A stretch of DNA of 64,000 bases from Leisingera sp. ANG-M7 (GCF_000813965.1 NZ_JWLI01000006.1:488097-552096), one strand, 5' to 3'; counted from the first letter of the stretch, positions 38,691-47,214 are shown. Numbers and translations are program-made. Notes: generated by a model not told the origin, from the sequence alone.

Positions 38691-40514
38691 GTGAATCAGC
38701 GAAAAGAAAATTTCCGGACTCTTCGCGCGGCACTGGCTGGAATCACCCTGGCAATTACCGCGAATTATGCGCTGGCAGAATCGGCCCATGGCATAGCTAT
38801 GTACGGCGACCCTGCGCTGCCACCGGATTTTGTGTCTTTACCCTATGCGAACCCGGACGCACCGAAGGGCGGCAAGGTTGTGTTCGGCAACACCGGAGGT
38901 TTTGACAGCCTCAATCCGTTCACCCTTAAGGGGACCTCTCCCTGGCAGCTTCGGTTCTGGGGATACGAGAGTCTGATGGGCCGCTCCTGGGACGAGCCTT
39001 TCTCCCTTTACGGTCTTTTGGCCGAATCGATTGAGGTTCCGGAGGACCGCTCCTGGGTCGAATTCACCCTGCGGCAGGAGGCCCGATTCTCTGACGGCAG
39101 CCCGGTGACCGTCGACGATGTGATCTGGTCCTACGAGACATTGGGCACCAAAGGCCATCCGCGTTACCGCGGATTTTGGACCAAGGTGGAGTCCATCGAA
39201 CAGACCGGGCCGCGCAGCCTCCGGCTGACCTTCAACGTCGAGGACCGCGAGCTGGCGCTGATCGCCGGCCTGCGCCCGATCCTTCAGAAGGCCCAGTGGG
39301 ACGGCATGGAATTCAGTACCGATGAAGTCAAAGGCGCGCCCATCGGCACCGGCCCTTATGTGGTCAACGCCTATGAGCCCGGCCGCTTTGTCACCCTCAC
39401 CCGTAACCCGGGCTATTGGGGCAAGGATCTGCCTCTGCGCCTCGGCACCCAGAACTTTGATGAGCTGCGCATCGACTTCTTCGGCGATGAAACGGTGCTG
39501 TTCGAGGCCTTCAAGGCGGGCGAGCTGAGCGCGGTGCGCGAGTTCAATGCCGACAAATGGGACAGTGTTTACAGCTTCCCGGCGATCAACCGCGGCGACG
39601 TTGTCAAAAGCGAAATCCCGCATCAGCGCCCTTCCGGCATGACCGGGCTGGTGATGAACACCCGCCGCGCACCGCTGGACGACTGGCGCGTGCGCGAGGC
39701 ACTGCTGCTGGCCTTCAATTTTGAATACATCAACGGCACCGTGACGGGGGGCGCCCAGCAGAGGATCTCCTCCTATTTCTCCGGCTCAGTTCTGGGGATG
39801 CGCTCTGGCGCCGCTGAGGGAAAGGTGCGCGCGCTTCTGGATCCCTTTGCAGACAGCCTGCTGCCCGGCACGCTGGAGGGCTACACCCTGCCCCAAGGTG
39901 ACGGCAGCAAGCGCAACCGCGGCAATTTGCGCAAGGCGATGAAGCTGCTGGCAGACGCAGGCTGGACCGTAGCCGATGGCGTTCTGCGCAACGCTGAGGG
40001 CACAGTGATGGACCTCAGCGTGCTGATCCGTCAGGGCGACGGCGAGATGAAAACGGTCACCGAAATCTACGCCCGCGCGCTGGAGCGGCTGGGCATCACC
40101 CTGACGGCTGAGACCGTGGACAACGCCCAATATGCCGAACGGGAAAACGCCTATGACTTCGACCTCACCCGGTTCCGCCGGGAACTGTCGCTGAGCCCCG
40201 GCAATGAGCAGCGGTACTATTGGGGCAGCGAAGGCGTGGACCAGCCCGGCAGCCGCAATCTGATGGGCATGAACAGCCCGGCAGCAGAGGCGATGATTGA
40301 CGCAATGCTGACCGCAACCGAACCGGAGGACTTCGCCGCCGCGGTGCGGGCGCTGGACCGGGTGCTGACCGCCGGGCGCTATGTCATTCCGTTCTGGAGT
40401 TTCGACACCGGCCGCATCGCCCATGTGAAAGAGATGCGTTTCCCGGACAGGCTTCCGATTTATGGCGACCGCACCGGGTTCATGCCAGACGTCTGGTGGT
40501 ATCAGGCAGACTGA
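38691..40514 (+). CDS. Family 5 extracellular solute-binding protein (YejA-like)
   Basis: A 607-residue periplasmic protein with a signal peptide (TLRAALAGITLAITANYALAE). The SBP_bac_5 pattern is visible: AMYGDPALPPDFVSLPYANP, which resembles YejA, DSLNPFTLKG, DDVIWSYETLG, GTGPYVVNAYEPGRFVTLTRNP, and a C-terminal HVKEMRFPDRLPIYG. It would deliver oligopeptides (microcin C-type peptides in YejA) to an ABC transporter, but no yejBEF permease or ATPase genes are here. The GTG at 38691 has a weak GGGCAGAGCGGG-like site; no better start exists. Confidence 0.87.
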   Translation: MNQRKENFRTLRAALAGITLAITANYALAESAHGIAMYGDPALPPDFVSLPYANPDAPKGGKVVFGNTGGFDSLNPFTLKGTSPWQLRFWGYESLMGRSWDEPFSLYGLLAESIEVPEDRSWVEFTLRQEARFSDGSPVTVDDVIWSYETLGTKGHPRYRGFWTKVESIEQTGPRSLRLTFNVEDRELALIAGLRPILQKAQWDGMEFSTDEVKGAPIGTGPYVVNAYEPGRFVTLTRNPGYWGKDLPLRLGTQNFDELRIDFFGDETVLFEAFKAGELSAVREFNADKWDSVYSFPAINRGDVVKSEIPHQRPSGMTGLVMNTRRAPLDDWRVREALLLAFNFEYINGTVTGGAQQRISSYFSGSVLGMRSGAAEGKVRALLDPFADSLLPGTLEGYTLPQGDGSKRNRGNLRKAMKLLADAGWTVADGVLRNAEGTVMDLSVLIRQGDGEMKTVTEIYARALERLGITLTAETVDNAQYAERENAYDFDLTRFRRELSLSPGNEQRYYWGSEGVDQPGSRNLMGMNSPAAEAMIDAMLTATEPEDFAAAVRALDRVLTAGRYVIPFWSFDTGRIAHVKEMRFPDRLPIYGDRTGFMPDVWWYQAD

Positions 40515-40547
40515 CCATTCTGCGGAGCCCAAACCCGCCCTGCGGAG

Positions 40548-40576
40548 TTGACAGAAAAACTCTATTTCCATAATTC
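40548..40576 (+). promoter_or_regulatory. Promoter of the arsenic operon
   Basis: TTGACA (40548-40553), 17 bases, TAATTC (40571-40576): a perfect -35 and a good -10. The expected start lies near 40583, next to the ATG at 40584, so the mRNA would have essentially no leader. Confidence 0.8.
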
Positions 40577-40594
40577 ACGAATTATGGAAATAGA
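40561..40594. promoter_or_regulatory. Operator of the arsenic operon: perfect 34-nt inverted repeat
   Basis: Two 16-base arms (40561-40576 and 40579-40594) are exact reverse complements around the 2-base centre AC; the core is CCATAATTC-AC-GAATTATGG. It covers part of the spacer, the -10 box and the start codon ATG (40584-40586). This fits an ArsR dimer that represses by blocking RNA polymerase. Confidence 0.85.
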
Positions 40595-41417
40595 ACTGTC
40601 AGATAAACTCGCCGCTTTGGCGCACCCGAACCGGCTGGCGCTGTTCCGGCTGCTGATGCGGCGCTATCCGGATGGCGTGCCGGCAGGTGAGATTGCAGAG
40701 GCGCTGGATTACAAGGCAAATACCGCCTCAGCCTATCTGTCAGCCCTGAAACACGCCGGATTGATCACCCAGCAGCGCAGCGGCACATCGCTGATGTATG
40801 CCGCTGACCTGACGGGGCTGCGCGGCATGTTTGACGGCCTTTTGTCGGGTTGCTGCCAGAACCGCCCTGATATCTGCAACCCCGCGGCAGCCGCAGCAAT
40901 GCCCGCGCCAACGGTTGAACACCCGTTGAATATCCTGTTCATCTGCACTGGCAATTCGGCCCGGTCGCTGCTGGCGGAGGCAATCCTGACACAGGAGGGC
41001 GGCGGCAGGTTCCGCGCCTTCTCGGCCGGAACCCTGCCCGCGCATGCCCCCCGTCCGGAGGTTCTGTCCATGCTGGAGGCCAAAGGTCTGGACACAAGCA
41101 GCCTGCAGTCCAAGCCTCTGGACCAGTTCTCCGCACCCGATGCGCCGAAGATGGATTTCATCTTTACCGTCTGCGACCACGCAGCAAATGAGGAATGCCC
41201 GGCCTGGCCCGGCCAGCCGATGAGCGCCCATTGGGGCCTGGCCGATCCGGTCAAGGCCGAGGGCACAGACGCCGAACGCCGCCTTGTCTTTCAGCAGGCC
41301 TATGGGCTGCTGCGCAACCGGATCAAAGCCTTTGCGGCGCTGCCCTTTGATACGCTTGACCGAATGTCGCTGCAGCATCAGCTCGACGGTATCGGCCAAC
41401 TGAATTCACCCGATTGA
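40584..41417 (+). CDS. ArsR repressor fused to a thioredoxin-type arsenate reductase
   Basis: A 277-residue fusion. Residues 1-90 are an ArsR-type winged helix (LSDKLAALAHPNRLALFRLL; AEALDYKANTASAYLSALKH). Cys90, Cys91 and Cys98 (GCCQNRPDIC) form a probable As(III) site near the C-end of that domain. Residues 115-277 are a low-molecular-weight phosphatase-type arsenate reductase: ICTGNSARS with Cys121, and the relay cysteines Cys197 and Cys205 (VCDHAANEEC). The protein should sense arsenite, regulate its own operon and reduce arsenate. ATG at 40584 lies inside the operator and has no ribosome-binding site, as expected for a leaderless start. The frame is open from a TTG at 40548, which is the -35 box and not a real start. 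Confidence 0.9.
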   Translation: MEIELSDKLAALAHPNRLALFRLLMRRYPDGVPAGEIAEALDYKANTASAYLSALKHAGLITQQRSGTSLMYAADLTGLRGMFDGLLSGCCQNRPDICNPAAAAAMPAPTVEHPLNILFICTGNSARSLLAEAILTQEGGGRFRAFSAGTLPAHAPRPEVLSMLEAKGLDTSSLQSKPLDQFSAPDAPKMDFIFTVCDHAANEECPAWPGQPMSAHWGLADPVKAEGTDAERRLVFQQAYGLLRNRIKAFAALPFDTLDRMSLQHQLDGIGQLNSPD

Positions 41418-41439
41418 AACAAAAGCACGGACTCATCAC

Positions 41440-41916
41440 ATGAACATCCTCGTCCTCTGCACCGGCAATTCCGCGCGCTCCATTCTGCTGGAGTCGATCT
41501 TCAACACGCTGGGCGCGGGCCGCACCCGCGCCTTTTCGGCCGGCTCCAACCCAACCGGCAAAGTACATCCGCAGTCGCTGGTGCTGCTGGACGAACTGGG
41601 CCACGACGTGTCTGGTGCGCGGTCCAAGAGCTGGGACGAATTTGCCGCCGCAGATGCACCGGAGATGGACATCGTGATCACTGTCTGCGCCTCGGCCGCG
41701 GGTGAGACCTGCCCGGTCTGGCCCGGCGCGCCGGTGCGTGCCCATTGGGGGGTCGAGGACCCGGCGGCAGCAGAACAGCCCGATTGGGACGCCGCTTTCC
41801 GCACCGCCTATACCATTCTGGAGAAGCGCGCCAAGGCGCTGCTGGAGCTGCCTATTGAAACCATGGCGGCGGCAGAGCTGTCCGAACAGCTTAAGAAGAT
41901 TGGAGAGATCGCATGA
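41440..41916 (+). CDS. arsC: Arsenate reductase, thioredoxin-coupled LMW-PTP type
   Basis: A 158-residue stand-alone reductase with Cys7 in VLCTGNSARS, and Cys83 and Cys91 (VCASAAGETC) for the redox relay. The DP motif with the general-acid region (WGVEDPAAAE) is present. It turns arsenate into arsenite using thioredoxin. It follows the fusion gene by 22 bases and its stop overlaps the next start (ATGA), so it is the second gene of the operon. The two reductase domains have diverged in sequence, so they are not a recent duplication. Confidence 0.93.
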   Translation: MNILVLCTGNSARSILLESIFNTLGAGRTRAFSAGSNPTGKVHPQSLVLLDELGHDVSGARSKSWDEFAAADAPEMDIVITVCASAAGETCPVWPGAPVRAHWGVEDPAAAEQPDWDAAFRTAYTILEKRAKALLELPIETMAAAELSEQLKKIGEIA

Positions 41917-42569
41917 CCGCGCAAAAGCTGCTGGCCGAGGGGCTGGGCACCGCCATGCTTCTGATTGGCGTCGTCGGCTCCGGTATCATGGCGGAGACCT
42001 TGGCGGACGGGAACGTGGCGCTGGCGCTCTTGGCCAATGCCATCGCCACCGGCTGTATGCTCTACGCAATCATCACCACGCTTGGCCCCGTATCCGGCGC
42101 CCATTTCAACCCGGCGGTCACCTTGGCCTTTGCACTGCGCGGCGAGCATTCCTGGAACGCTGTCGCCCCTTATGTCCTGGTGCAGATCGGTGGCGGCATC
42201 CTCGGCGTCTGGGCCTGCCATGTGATGTTCGACCTTGCAATCCTGCAAAGCTCAGCCACAATGCACCGCACCGGCACCGCGCAGTGGTTCTCTGAGATCC
42301 TGGCCACATTCGGCCTCTTGTTCGTGATCTTCGGCGGCTTGCGTTCAAGACCAGAAGCGGTGCCTGCACTGGTCGGCCTTTACATCACGGGCGCCTATTG
42401 GTTCACCTCTTCGACCAGCTTCGCCAACCCTGCCGTCACCATAGCGCGCGGCTTCAGCGACACCTTTGCGGGCATCTACCCGGGCCACATCCCGATGTTC
42501 ATCCTGATGCAGCTTATTGCGGTTGGCATTGGCCACCTGGTACTGCCCAAGCTATTTGCATCTCGCTGA
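41913..42569 (+). CDS. aqpS: Aquaglyceroporin of the AqpS type
   Basis: A 218-residue MIP-family channel with six membrane segments and two NPA motifs: Asn66-Pro-Ala ([12 protein letters not shown]) and Asn172-Pro-Ala ([12 protein letters not shown]). It overlaps arsC (ATGA). In S. meliloti AqpS stands in place of ArsB and lets arsenite, made inside by ArsC, leave down its gradient; the same role is likely here. No ArsB or Acr3 pump gene is in the operon. Confidence 0.92.
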   Translation: MTAQKLLAEGLGTAMLLIGVVGSGIMAETLADGNVALALLANAIATGCMLYAIITTLGPVSGAHFNPAVTLAFALRGEHSWNAVAPYVLVQIGGGILGVWACHVMFDLAILQSSATMHRTGTAQWFSEILATFGLLFVIFGGLRSRPEAVPALVGLYITGAYWFTSSTSFANPAVTIARGFSDTFAGIYPGHIPMFILMQLIAVGIGHLVLPKLFASR

Positions 42570-42596
42570 CAACCAGCAGAAATCCGCTTACGGATA

Positions 42597-42623
42597 CCGC
42601 CCCAAGCCGGCACCTTGGGGCGG
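42597..42623 (+). terminator. Hairpin after the arsenic operon, no T tract
   Basis: CCGCCCCAAG (42597-42606) and CTTGGGGCGG (42614-42623) form a 10-bp perfect stem with a 7-nt loop, 28 bases after the aqpS stop. No poly-T follows. Confidence 0.6.
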
Positions 42624-42699
42624 ACGTTACAAAATCTCACAAAAAGTGTTACGATGGGGGTCCGAAAACCATAATCCGTTTGTCAGGGAGTGCCCCCCA

Positions 42700-42930
42700 A
42701 TGCCTGTACAAGCAGCAGCTGCCAGCTGGATTGACAGGATGCCCCGCATCAAACAGCGCTTTCCTCATCTGAAAGCCAGCAACGCGCCATCCCTATTGGA
42801 TGACCGGGACAAATTCGTGGCCTACCTGGCCCGCACCCACCATCTCACCTTGAATGAAGCCAAGGAAGAAGTGGACGATTTCCTGTATATCGAAAGCCTG
42901 CTGAGAGAACTGGACGGACGCAAGCACTAG
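42700..42930 (+). CDS. Small protein of unknown function
   Basis: A 76-residue soluble protein, rich in charged residues, with a helix-rich end. It starts MPVQAAAASWIDRMPRIKQR, then LLDDRDKFVAYLARTHH and TLNEAKEEVDDFLYIESLL. AGGGAG stands before the ATG, which decides the start over the longer open frame from 42517. No family is recognised. It is convergent with the XRE-cupin gene and probably has its own promoter after the ars hairpin. Confidence 0.65.
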   Translation: MPVQAAAASWIDRMPRIKQRFPHLKASNAPSLLDDRDKFVAYLARTHHLTLNEAKEEVDDFLYIESLLRELDGRKH

Positions 42931-42939
42931 CCCGGAACG

Positions 42940-43563
42940 TCAGGCCAGCGATGTCACCCAGAGGATTGTTGCGTCCTCGGGGCTGACGGAAATCACGTTG
43001 TGGCCCATCGCAGCGTCATAGTAGGCGCTGTCGCCGCGGCGCATTTCCACAGGCTCATAGAATTCCGTATAAAGCTTGACCACACCAGTCAGCACATAGA
43101 GGAATTCCTCGCCGTCGTGGCGCACCCACCCGTCAAATTCTTCCATTGACCGTGCCCGCACCCGTGCACGGTAAGGCAGCATCTGCTTGCGCGTCAGCCC
43201 GTCAGCCAGCAGCTCATGCTCATATGTGGCGGTGGCGTGCGCTGAACCGTCGCCGAACTTGGTCACCGTCATGCGCCCGTTCACCTGGTCCCGCTGCGGC
43301 GGCGTGAACAGCTGCGGAATGGAAATCTCGAGTCCCTCGGCCAGCTTCTTCAGCGCCTCGTAAGTCGGTGACATCTGGCCGTTTTCGATCTTGGACAGGG
43401 TCGAACGCGCCAGCCCGGCCTGATTGGCCGCATGTTCCAGCGTCCAATCGCGCGCCTTGCGCAGCTCGCGCACGCGGGCGCCCAGGTCCAGGGGTTCTGC
43501 TTGATCGTCACCGCCGTTCGCGCGGGCGATAGTGATCAGGGATTTCGGATCGCGGCTTTTCAT
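42940..43563 (-). CDS. XRE-family regulator with a C-terminal cupin domain
   Basis: A 207-residue regulator. The helix-turn-helix domain is at about 28-83 (RVRELRKARDWTLEHAANQAG and LARSTLSKIENGQMSPTYEA). The C-terminal cupin is at about 125-205 (EEFLYVLTGVVKLYTEFYEP, MRRGDSAYYDAAMGHNVISV). Such regulators bind a small ligand or metal through the cupin and control nearby metabolism genes. It is divergent from the acyl-CoA ligase gene across 64 bases, so that gene is the likely target. No obvious operator palindrome stands out in that gap. Confidence 0.9.
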   Translation of the reverse strand: MKSRDPKSLITIARANGGDDQAEPLDLGARVRELRKARDWTLEHAANQAGLARSTLSKIENGQMSPTYEALKKLAEGLEISIPQLFTPPQRDQVNGRMTVTKFGDGSAHATATYEHELLADGLTRKQMLPYRARVRARSMEEFDGWVRHDGEEFLYVLTGVVKLYTEFYEPVEMRRGDSAYYDAAMGHNVISVSPEDATILWVTSLA

Positions 43564-43627
43564 GAGGACTCTATAAGCCGCACCCGCGCGCCTTGCAACG
43601 CAGGACAGCGCGGGCTAGCCATTTGCC

Positions 43628-45133
43628 ATGCTGTCGGTTTTTGATCAGGGACCCTGTGCGCCCTGCCCCTCACCCTTCAATCTTGCGGCCCATGTGCTGC
43701 GCCATGCCGCGCGGCTGGCGGACAAGACCGCGCTGTCGGTGCTTGACGGCGAAGGCTGCGATGATTGGAGCTATGCCCGGCTGGAGGCCGCCGTGCGCGG
43801 CACCGGCACCGGGCTGCTTCAGGCAGGTCTGAAACCCGGCGACGCCGTGCTGATGCGGTTGGGGAACACGGTGGAGTTTCCGATCGCCTATCTCGGCGCC
43901 ATAGCTGCCGGTCTGGTTCCGGTGCCAACCTCCTCACAGCTGACCGAGGCCGAAACCGCGCGGTTGCTTTCGGATCTTCAGCCTGCGGCCGTGCTGCGGG
44001 ATCCGGCTGTTGCCTGCGCGATTCACCCGCACCAGATCAGCACCACGGAACTGCTGGCGATGCATGAACTGCCTCCTTGTGAGTACGCCTTTGGCAGCCC
44101 GGAGCAGCTGGCCTATGTGGTTTATACATCCGGAACCAGCGGAAATCCGCGTGCCGTGGCACACGCACACAGGGCTGTCTGGGCACGGCAGATGATGGTG
44201 GACGGCTGGTACGGGCTGACGGAGGTCGACCGGCTGCTGCATGCCGGTGCCTTCAACTGGACCTACACCCTCGGCACCGGGCTGATGGACCCCTGGGCGG
44301 CAGGTGCAACTGCGCTGATCCCCACCCCTGGCACACGCCCGGAAGAGCTGCCCGCCTTATTGCACCGCCACCGCGCCACGATCTTTGCCGCCGCCCCTGG
44401 AGTCTACCGGAAGTTCCTGCGCGGCGGTGCTTTGAACTTGCCGGACCTGCGGCACGGGCTTTGCGCAGGTGAAAAGCTCTCACGCCATCTTCACGATGCC
44501 TGGGAAGCCGCATCCGGCTGCAGCCTCTACGAAGCGTTTGGAATGTCGGAATGCTCGACCTTCATCTCTTCATCCCCAGCGCACCCGGCGCAGGACGGCG
44601 CCTTGGGACAGCCGCAGCAAGGCCGCAGGGTGGCGATTGTCGACACAAACGGGCCGGTTCCCGTCGATGCGGAAGGCACCATCGCGATCCACCGATCCGA
44701 TCCCGGCCTGATGCTGGGCTACCTGAACGCGCCGGAGGAAACCGCGGCCCGCTATCAGGGCGATTGGTTCCTGACCGGCGATCAGGGGGCGATGTCTGCG
44801 GAAGGCCAGATCCGATATCTGGGACGCAGCGACGACATGATGAACGCCGGCGGCTACCGCGTGTCGCCGATCGAGGTTGAGACCGCCCTTGCCGCTCACC
44901 CCGGCATCACCCAGGCCGGCGCCGCCGCGGTGGAAGTGAAGGAAGACACCTATATTATCGCCGCATTCTATACCGGTCCCGAAGAGTTGAAGGCCGAAGA
45001 CCTGCAGGCCTTTGCATCCGAACGCTTGGCCCGCTACAAGCAGCCCCGCGCATACGTCCATCTGGAGGCGCTGCCCACCGGCGCCAACGGAAAACTGTTG
45101 CGCCGTGCCCTGCCCGCCCTGTTCAAAGGATGA
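43628..45133 (+). CDS. AMP-dependent acyl-CoA synthetase/ligase
   Basis: A 501-residue ANL-superfamily ligase. The AMP-binding motif is YTSGTSGNPRAVAHAH (about 166-181), the adenylation motif YEAFGMSECSTF, and the C-terminal hinge GRSDDMMNAGGYRVSPIEVE and the Lys of GANGKLLRRAL. Such enzymes make an acyl-adenylate and then an acyl-CoA. The benzoate-CoA-ligase-like N-terminal layout suggests an aromatic or medium acid, but the substrate is not determined. The last codons overlap the DsbA-type gene (ATGA). The divergent XRE-cupin regulator probably controls the pair. Confidence 0.88.
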   Translation: MLSVFDQGPCAPCPSPFNLAAHVLRHAARLADKTALSVLDGEGCDDWSYARLEAAVRGTGTGLLQAGLKPGDAVLMRLGNTVEFPIAYLGAIAAGLVPVPTSSQLTEAETARLLSDLQPAAVLRDPAVACAIHPHQISTTELLAMHELPPCEYAFGSPEQLAYVVYTSGTSGNPRAVAHAHRAVWARQMMVDGWYGLTEVDRLLHAGAFNWTYTLGTGLMDPWAAGATALIPTPGTRPEELPALLHRHRATIFAAAPGVYRKFLRGGALNLPDLRHGLCAGEKLSRHLHDAWEAASGCSLYEAFGMSECSTFISSSPAHPAQDGALGQPQQGRRVAIVDTNGPVPVDAEGTIAIHRSDPGLMLGYLNAPEETAARYQGDWFLTGDQGAMSAEGQIRYLGRSDDMMNAGGYRVSPIEVETALAAHPGITQAGAAAVEVKEDTYIIAAFYTGPEELKAEDLQAFASERLARYKQPRAYVHLEALPTGANGKLLRRALPALFKG

Positions 45134-45795
45134 CCCAAATGCCCGCCGTCAAGCTCGACATCCTGTCCGACCCGATCTGCCCCTGGTGCTATATCGGCAA
45201 GACCCATCTGGACAAGGCGCTAGCGGAGGTGCCGGATCATCCGTTTGTCATCGAGTGGCACCCCTTCCAGCTGAACCCCGATATGCCGCGCGAAGGCATG
45301 GACCGGCGCGAATACCTGGAGCGCAAGTTCGGCGGCAAGGAGGGCGCGGTAAAGGCCTACGCACCTGTGGTGGAGCACGCGGAAAAGGCCGGGCTAACGA
45401 TCAATTTCGAAGCCATGCAGCGCACCCCCAACACCCTGGACGCACACCGGCTGATCCACTGGGCCGGGGTTGAAGGCAAGCAGACGCAGGTCGTGGACGC
45501 TCTGTTCAAGGCCTACTTCGTCGACGCCAGGGATATCGGCGACCACGCAGTTCTGGCGGACGTGGCGCAGGAGGCAGGCATGGAGGCGAATGTTGCCGCC
45601 CGCCTGCTGGAAGGCGACAGCGATGTGCAAGCCATCCGCGACCGCGACGCGCATTCCCGCAAGATGGGGGTGAGTTCGGTGCCGACTTTCATCGTCGCCA
45701 ACCAGCACGCAGTGCCGGGCGCCCAGCCGCCGGAGCTGTGGAAGCAGGTGATCGAAGACATCCTGCAGCAGCTGAAGGCCGCAGAGACCGAGTAA
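45130..45795 (+). CDS. DsbA-family oxidoreductase (FrnE-like)
   Basis: A 221-residue thioredoxin-fold protein with CPWC in SDPICPWCYIGKTHL near the N-terminus and the cis-Pro loop in SSVPTFIVAN. There is no signal peptide, so it is cytosolic, as FrnE-type or 2-hydroxychromene-2-carboxylate isomerase-like proteins are. It may act on thiols or on glutathione-linked isomerisation. It starts in the last bases of the acyl-CoA ligase gene, implying a joint function that I cannot name. Confidence 0.88.
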   Translation: MTQMPAVKLDILSDPICPWCYIGKTHLDKALAEVPDHPFVIEWHPFQLNPDMPREGMDRREYLERKFGGKEGAVKAYAPVVEHAEKAGLTINFEAMQRTPNTLDAHRLIHWAGVEGKQTQVVDALFKAYFVDARDIGDHAVLADVAQEAGMEANVAARLLEGDSDVQAIRDRDAHSRKMGVSSVPTFIVANQHAVPGAQPPELWKQVIEDILQQLKAAETE

Positions 45796-45841
45796 CCCGC
45801 GGCGAACTGCTTAGCATCGCAACTATGCACAGATTCCTGTG

Positions 45842-45863
45842 CAGCCGGGCGCTGGCCCGGCTG
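45842..45863 (+). terminator. 9-bp hairpin after the DsbA-type gene, no T tract
   Basis: CAGCCGGGC (45842-45850), loop GCTG, GCCCGGCTG (45855-45863). A strong GC stem 47 bases after the stop codon, without a poly-T tail. The rest of the 151-base gap before the transporter gene shows no clear motif. Confidence 0.55.
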
Positions 45864-45946
45864 ACGCAATTGTGATAGCGGATGCGGACGGCTCCCAGAC
45901 CGGCCTCATTCCCCGGACCCATCTGAAGAGCTGTTAGAGGTTTCAG

Positions 45947-47182
45947 ATGTCCCAATCCCAGGCTCACAACCCGGCCCATGGCATGGCCAAGGCTGAATTC
46001 ATTGCATTGATTGCGATGATGTTTGCCACCATCGCACTGTCGATCGACGCCATGCTGCCCGCCCTGCCGGAAATCGGCCAGACGCTCAGCCCGGAGAACA
46101 TAAACCGGGCGCAGCTGGTGCTGACGTCCTTTGTGCTGGGCATGGGGCTTGGCACCTTCTTCACCGGCCCGTTGTCGGATGCCTTTGGCCGCAAGCCGGT
46201 GGTGGCTGTAGGATGCGCCCTTTATGTGCTGGCCGCGCTAACCGCCTGGCTGTCTCCCTCGCTGGAAGTTCTGCTGATCTCCCGCGTCCTGATGGGTATC
46301 GGTGCCGCCGGACCGCGCATCGTGGGCGTTGCCGTTGTCCGCGACCTTTATTCGGGCCGTGAAATGGCGCGGCTGATGTCGATTGCCATGATGATCTTCA
46401 TGATTGTTCCGGCCATTGCCCCCTTGATGGGAGCAGGCATCATCGCGCTGTCCGGCTGGCGCACCATATTCCTGCTGTTCGCGCTGTTTGCCGCCGTCAT
46501 TGTCCTGTGGACCAGCCTCCGCCTACCGGAAACACTGGCGCGTGAAGACCGCCGCGCCATGCGCATGCCGCTGCTGATGGGGGCTGTCAAAGAGATGCTC
46601 AGCCATCCGACGGTGCGCCTGTCGATCATGGTGCAGACGCTGTGCCTGGGCATGCTGTTCACCATGCTGACCATGGTGCAGCCGGTTTATGACATCATCT
46701 TTGGCCGCGCGGACAGCTTTCCTTACTGGTTCGGCCTGGTCGCGGCGATCTCCGGCACCGCCAGCCTGCTGAATGCCGCCATCGTTGTGCGGATCGGCAT
46801 GCGCCGCATCGTTACCGTTTCGCTGGCTGCACAGATCCTGATCACTGGCGCGATACTGCTGATCAGCGGCTGGAGCCTGCCGGATCCGTGGATGTTCGGC
46901 CTGTTTGTCGCCTGGCAAGCCAGCGTGTTCTTCATGGTCGGCACCACCGTCGGCAACCTCAATGCGATGGCGATGGAGCCGATGGGCCATATTGCCGGCA
47001 TGGCGGCCTCAGTCATTGGTGCGATCTCAACGGTTCTGGCTGCCGCCATTGCCGCACCTGTCGGGCTGCTGTTCGACGGCTCGCTGGTGCCGCTGGCGGC
47101 AGGTCTCCTGATCATGGCCTGCATTGCTTTTCTTCTGATGCTGCAAATGGCCAAAGCCGAGGCGCGTCTGCCTGCCGAATAA
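45947..47182 (+). CDS. MFS drug transporter, Bcr/CflA type
   Basis: A 411-residue protein with 12 predicted membrane helices. It has the DHA1 pattern: LSIDAMLPALPEIGQTL at helix 1, FTGPLSDAFGRKPVV (motif A, loop 2-3), SRVLMGIGAAGPRIVGVAVVRDLYSG (motif B), then a DHA1 second half. It probably exports small toxic compounds using the proton gradient. The ribosome-binding site before ATG 45947 is AGAGG. A terminator at 47215-47240 follows. Confidence 0.9.
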   Translation: MSQSQAHNPAHGMAKAEFIALIAMMFATIALSIDAMLPALPEIGQTLSPENINRAQLVLTSFVLGMGLGTFFTGPLSDAFGRKPVVAVGCALYVLAALTAWLSPSLEVLLISRVLMGIGAAGPRIVGVAVVRDLYSGREMARLMSIAMMIFMIVPAIAPLMGAGIIALSGWRTIFLLFALFAAVIVLWTSLRLPETLAREDRRAMRMPLLMGAVKEMLSHPTVRLSIMVQTLCLGMLFTMLTMVQPVYDIIFGRADSFPYWFGLVAAISGTASLLNAAIVVRIGMRRIVTVSLAAQILITGAILLISGWSLPDPWMFGLFVAWQASVFFMVGTTVGNLNAMAMEPMGHIAGMAASVIGAISTVLAAAIAAPVGLLFDGSLVPLAAGLLIMACIAFLLMLQMAKAEARLPAE

Positions 47183-47214
47183 CAGCCTTGCCCGGATAAC
47201 ACCCGCTGCCTAAC

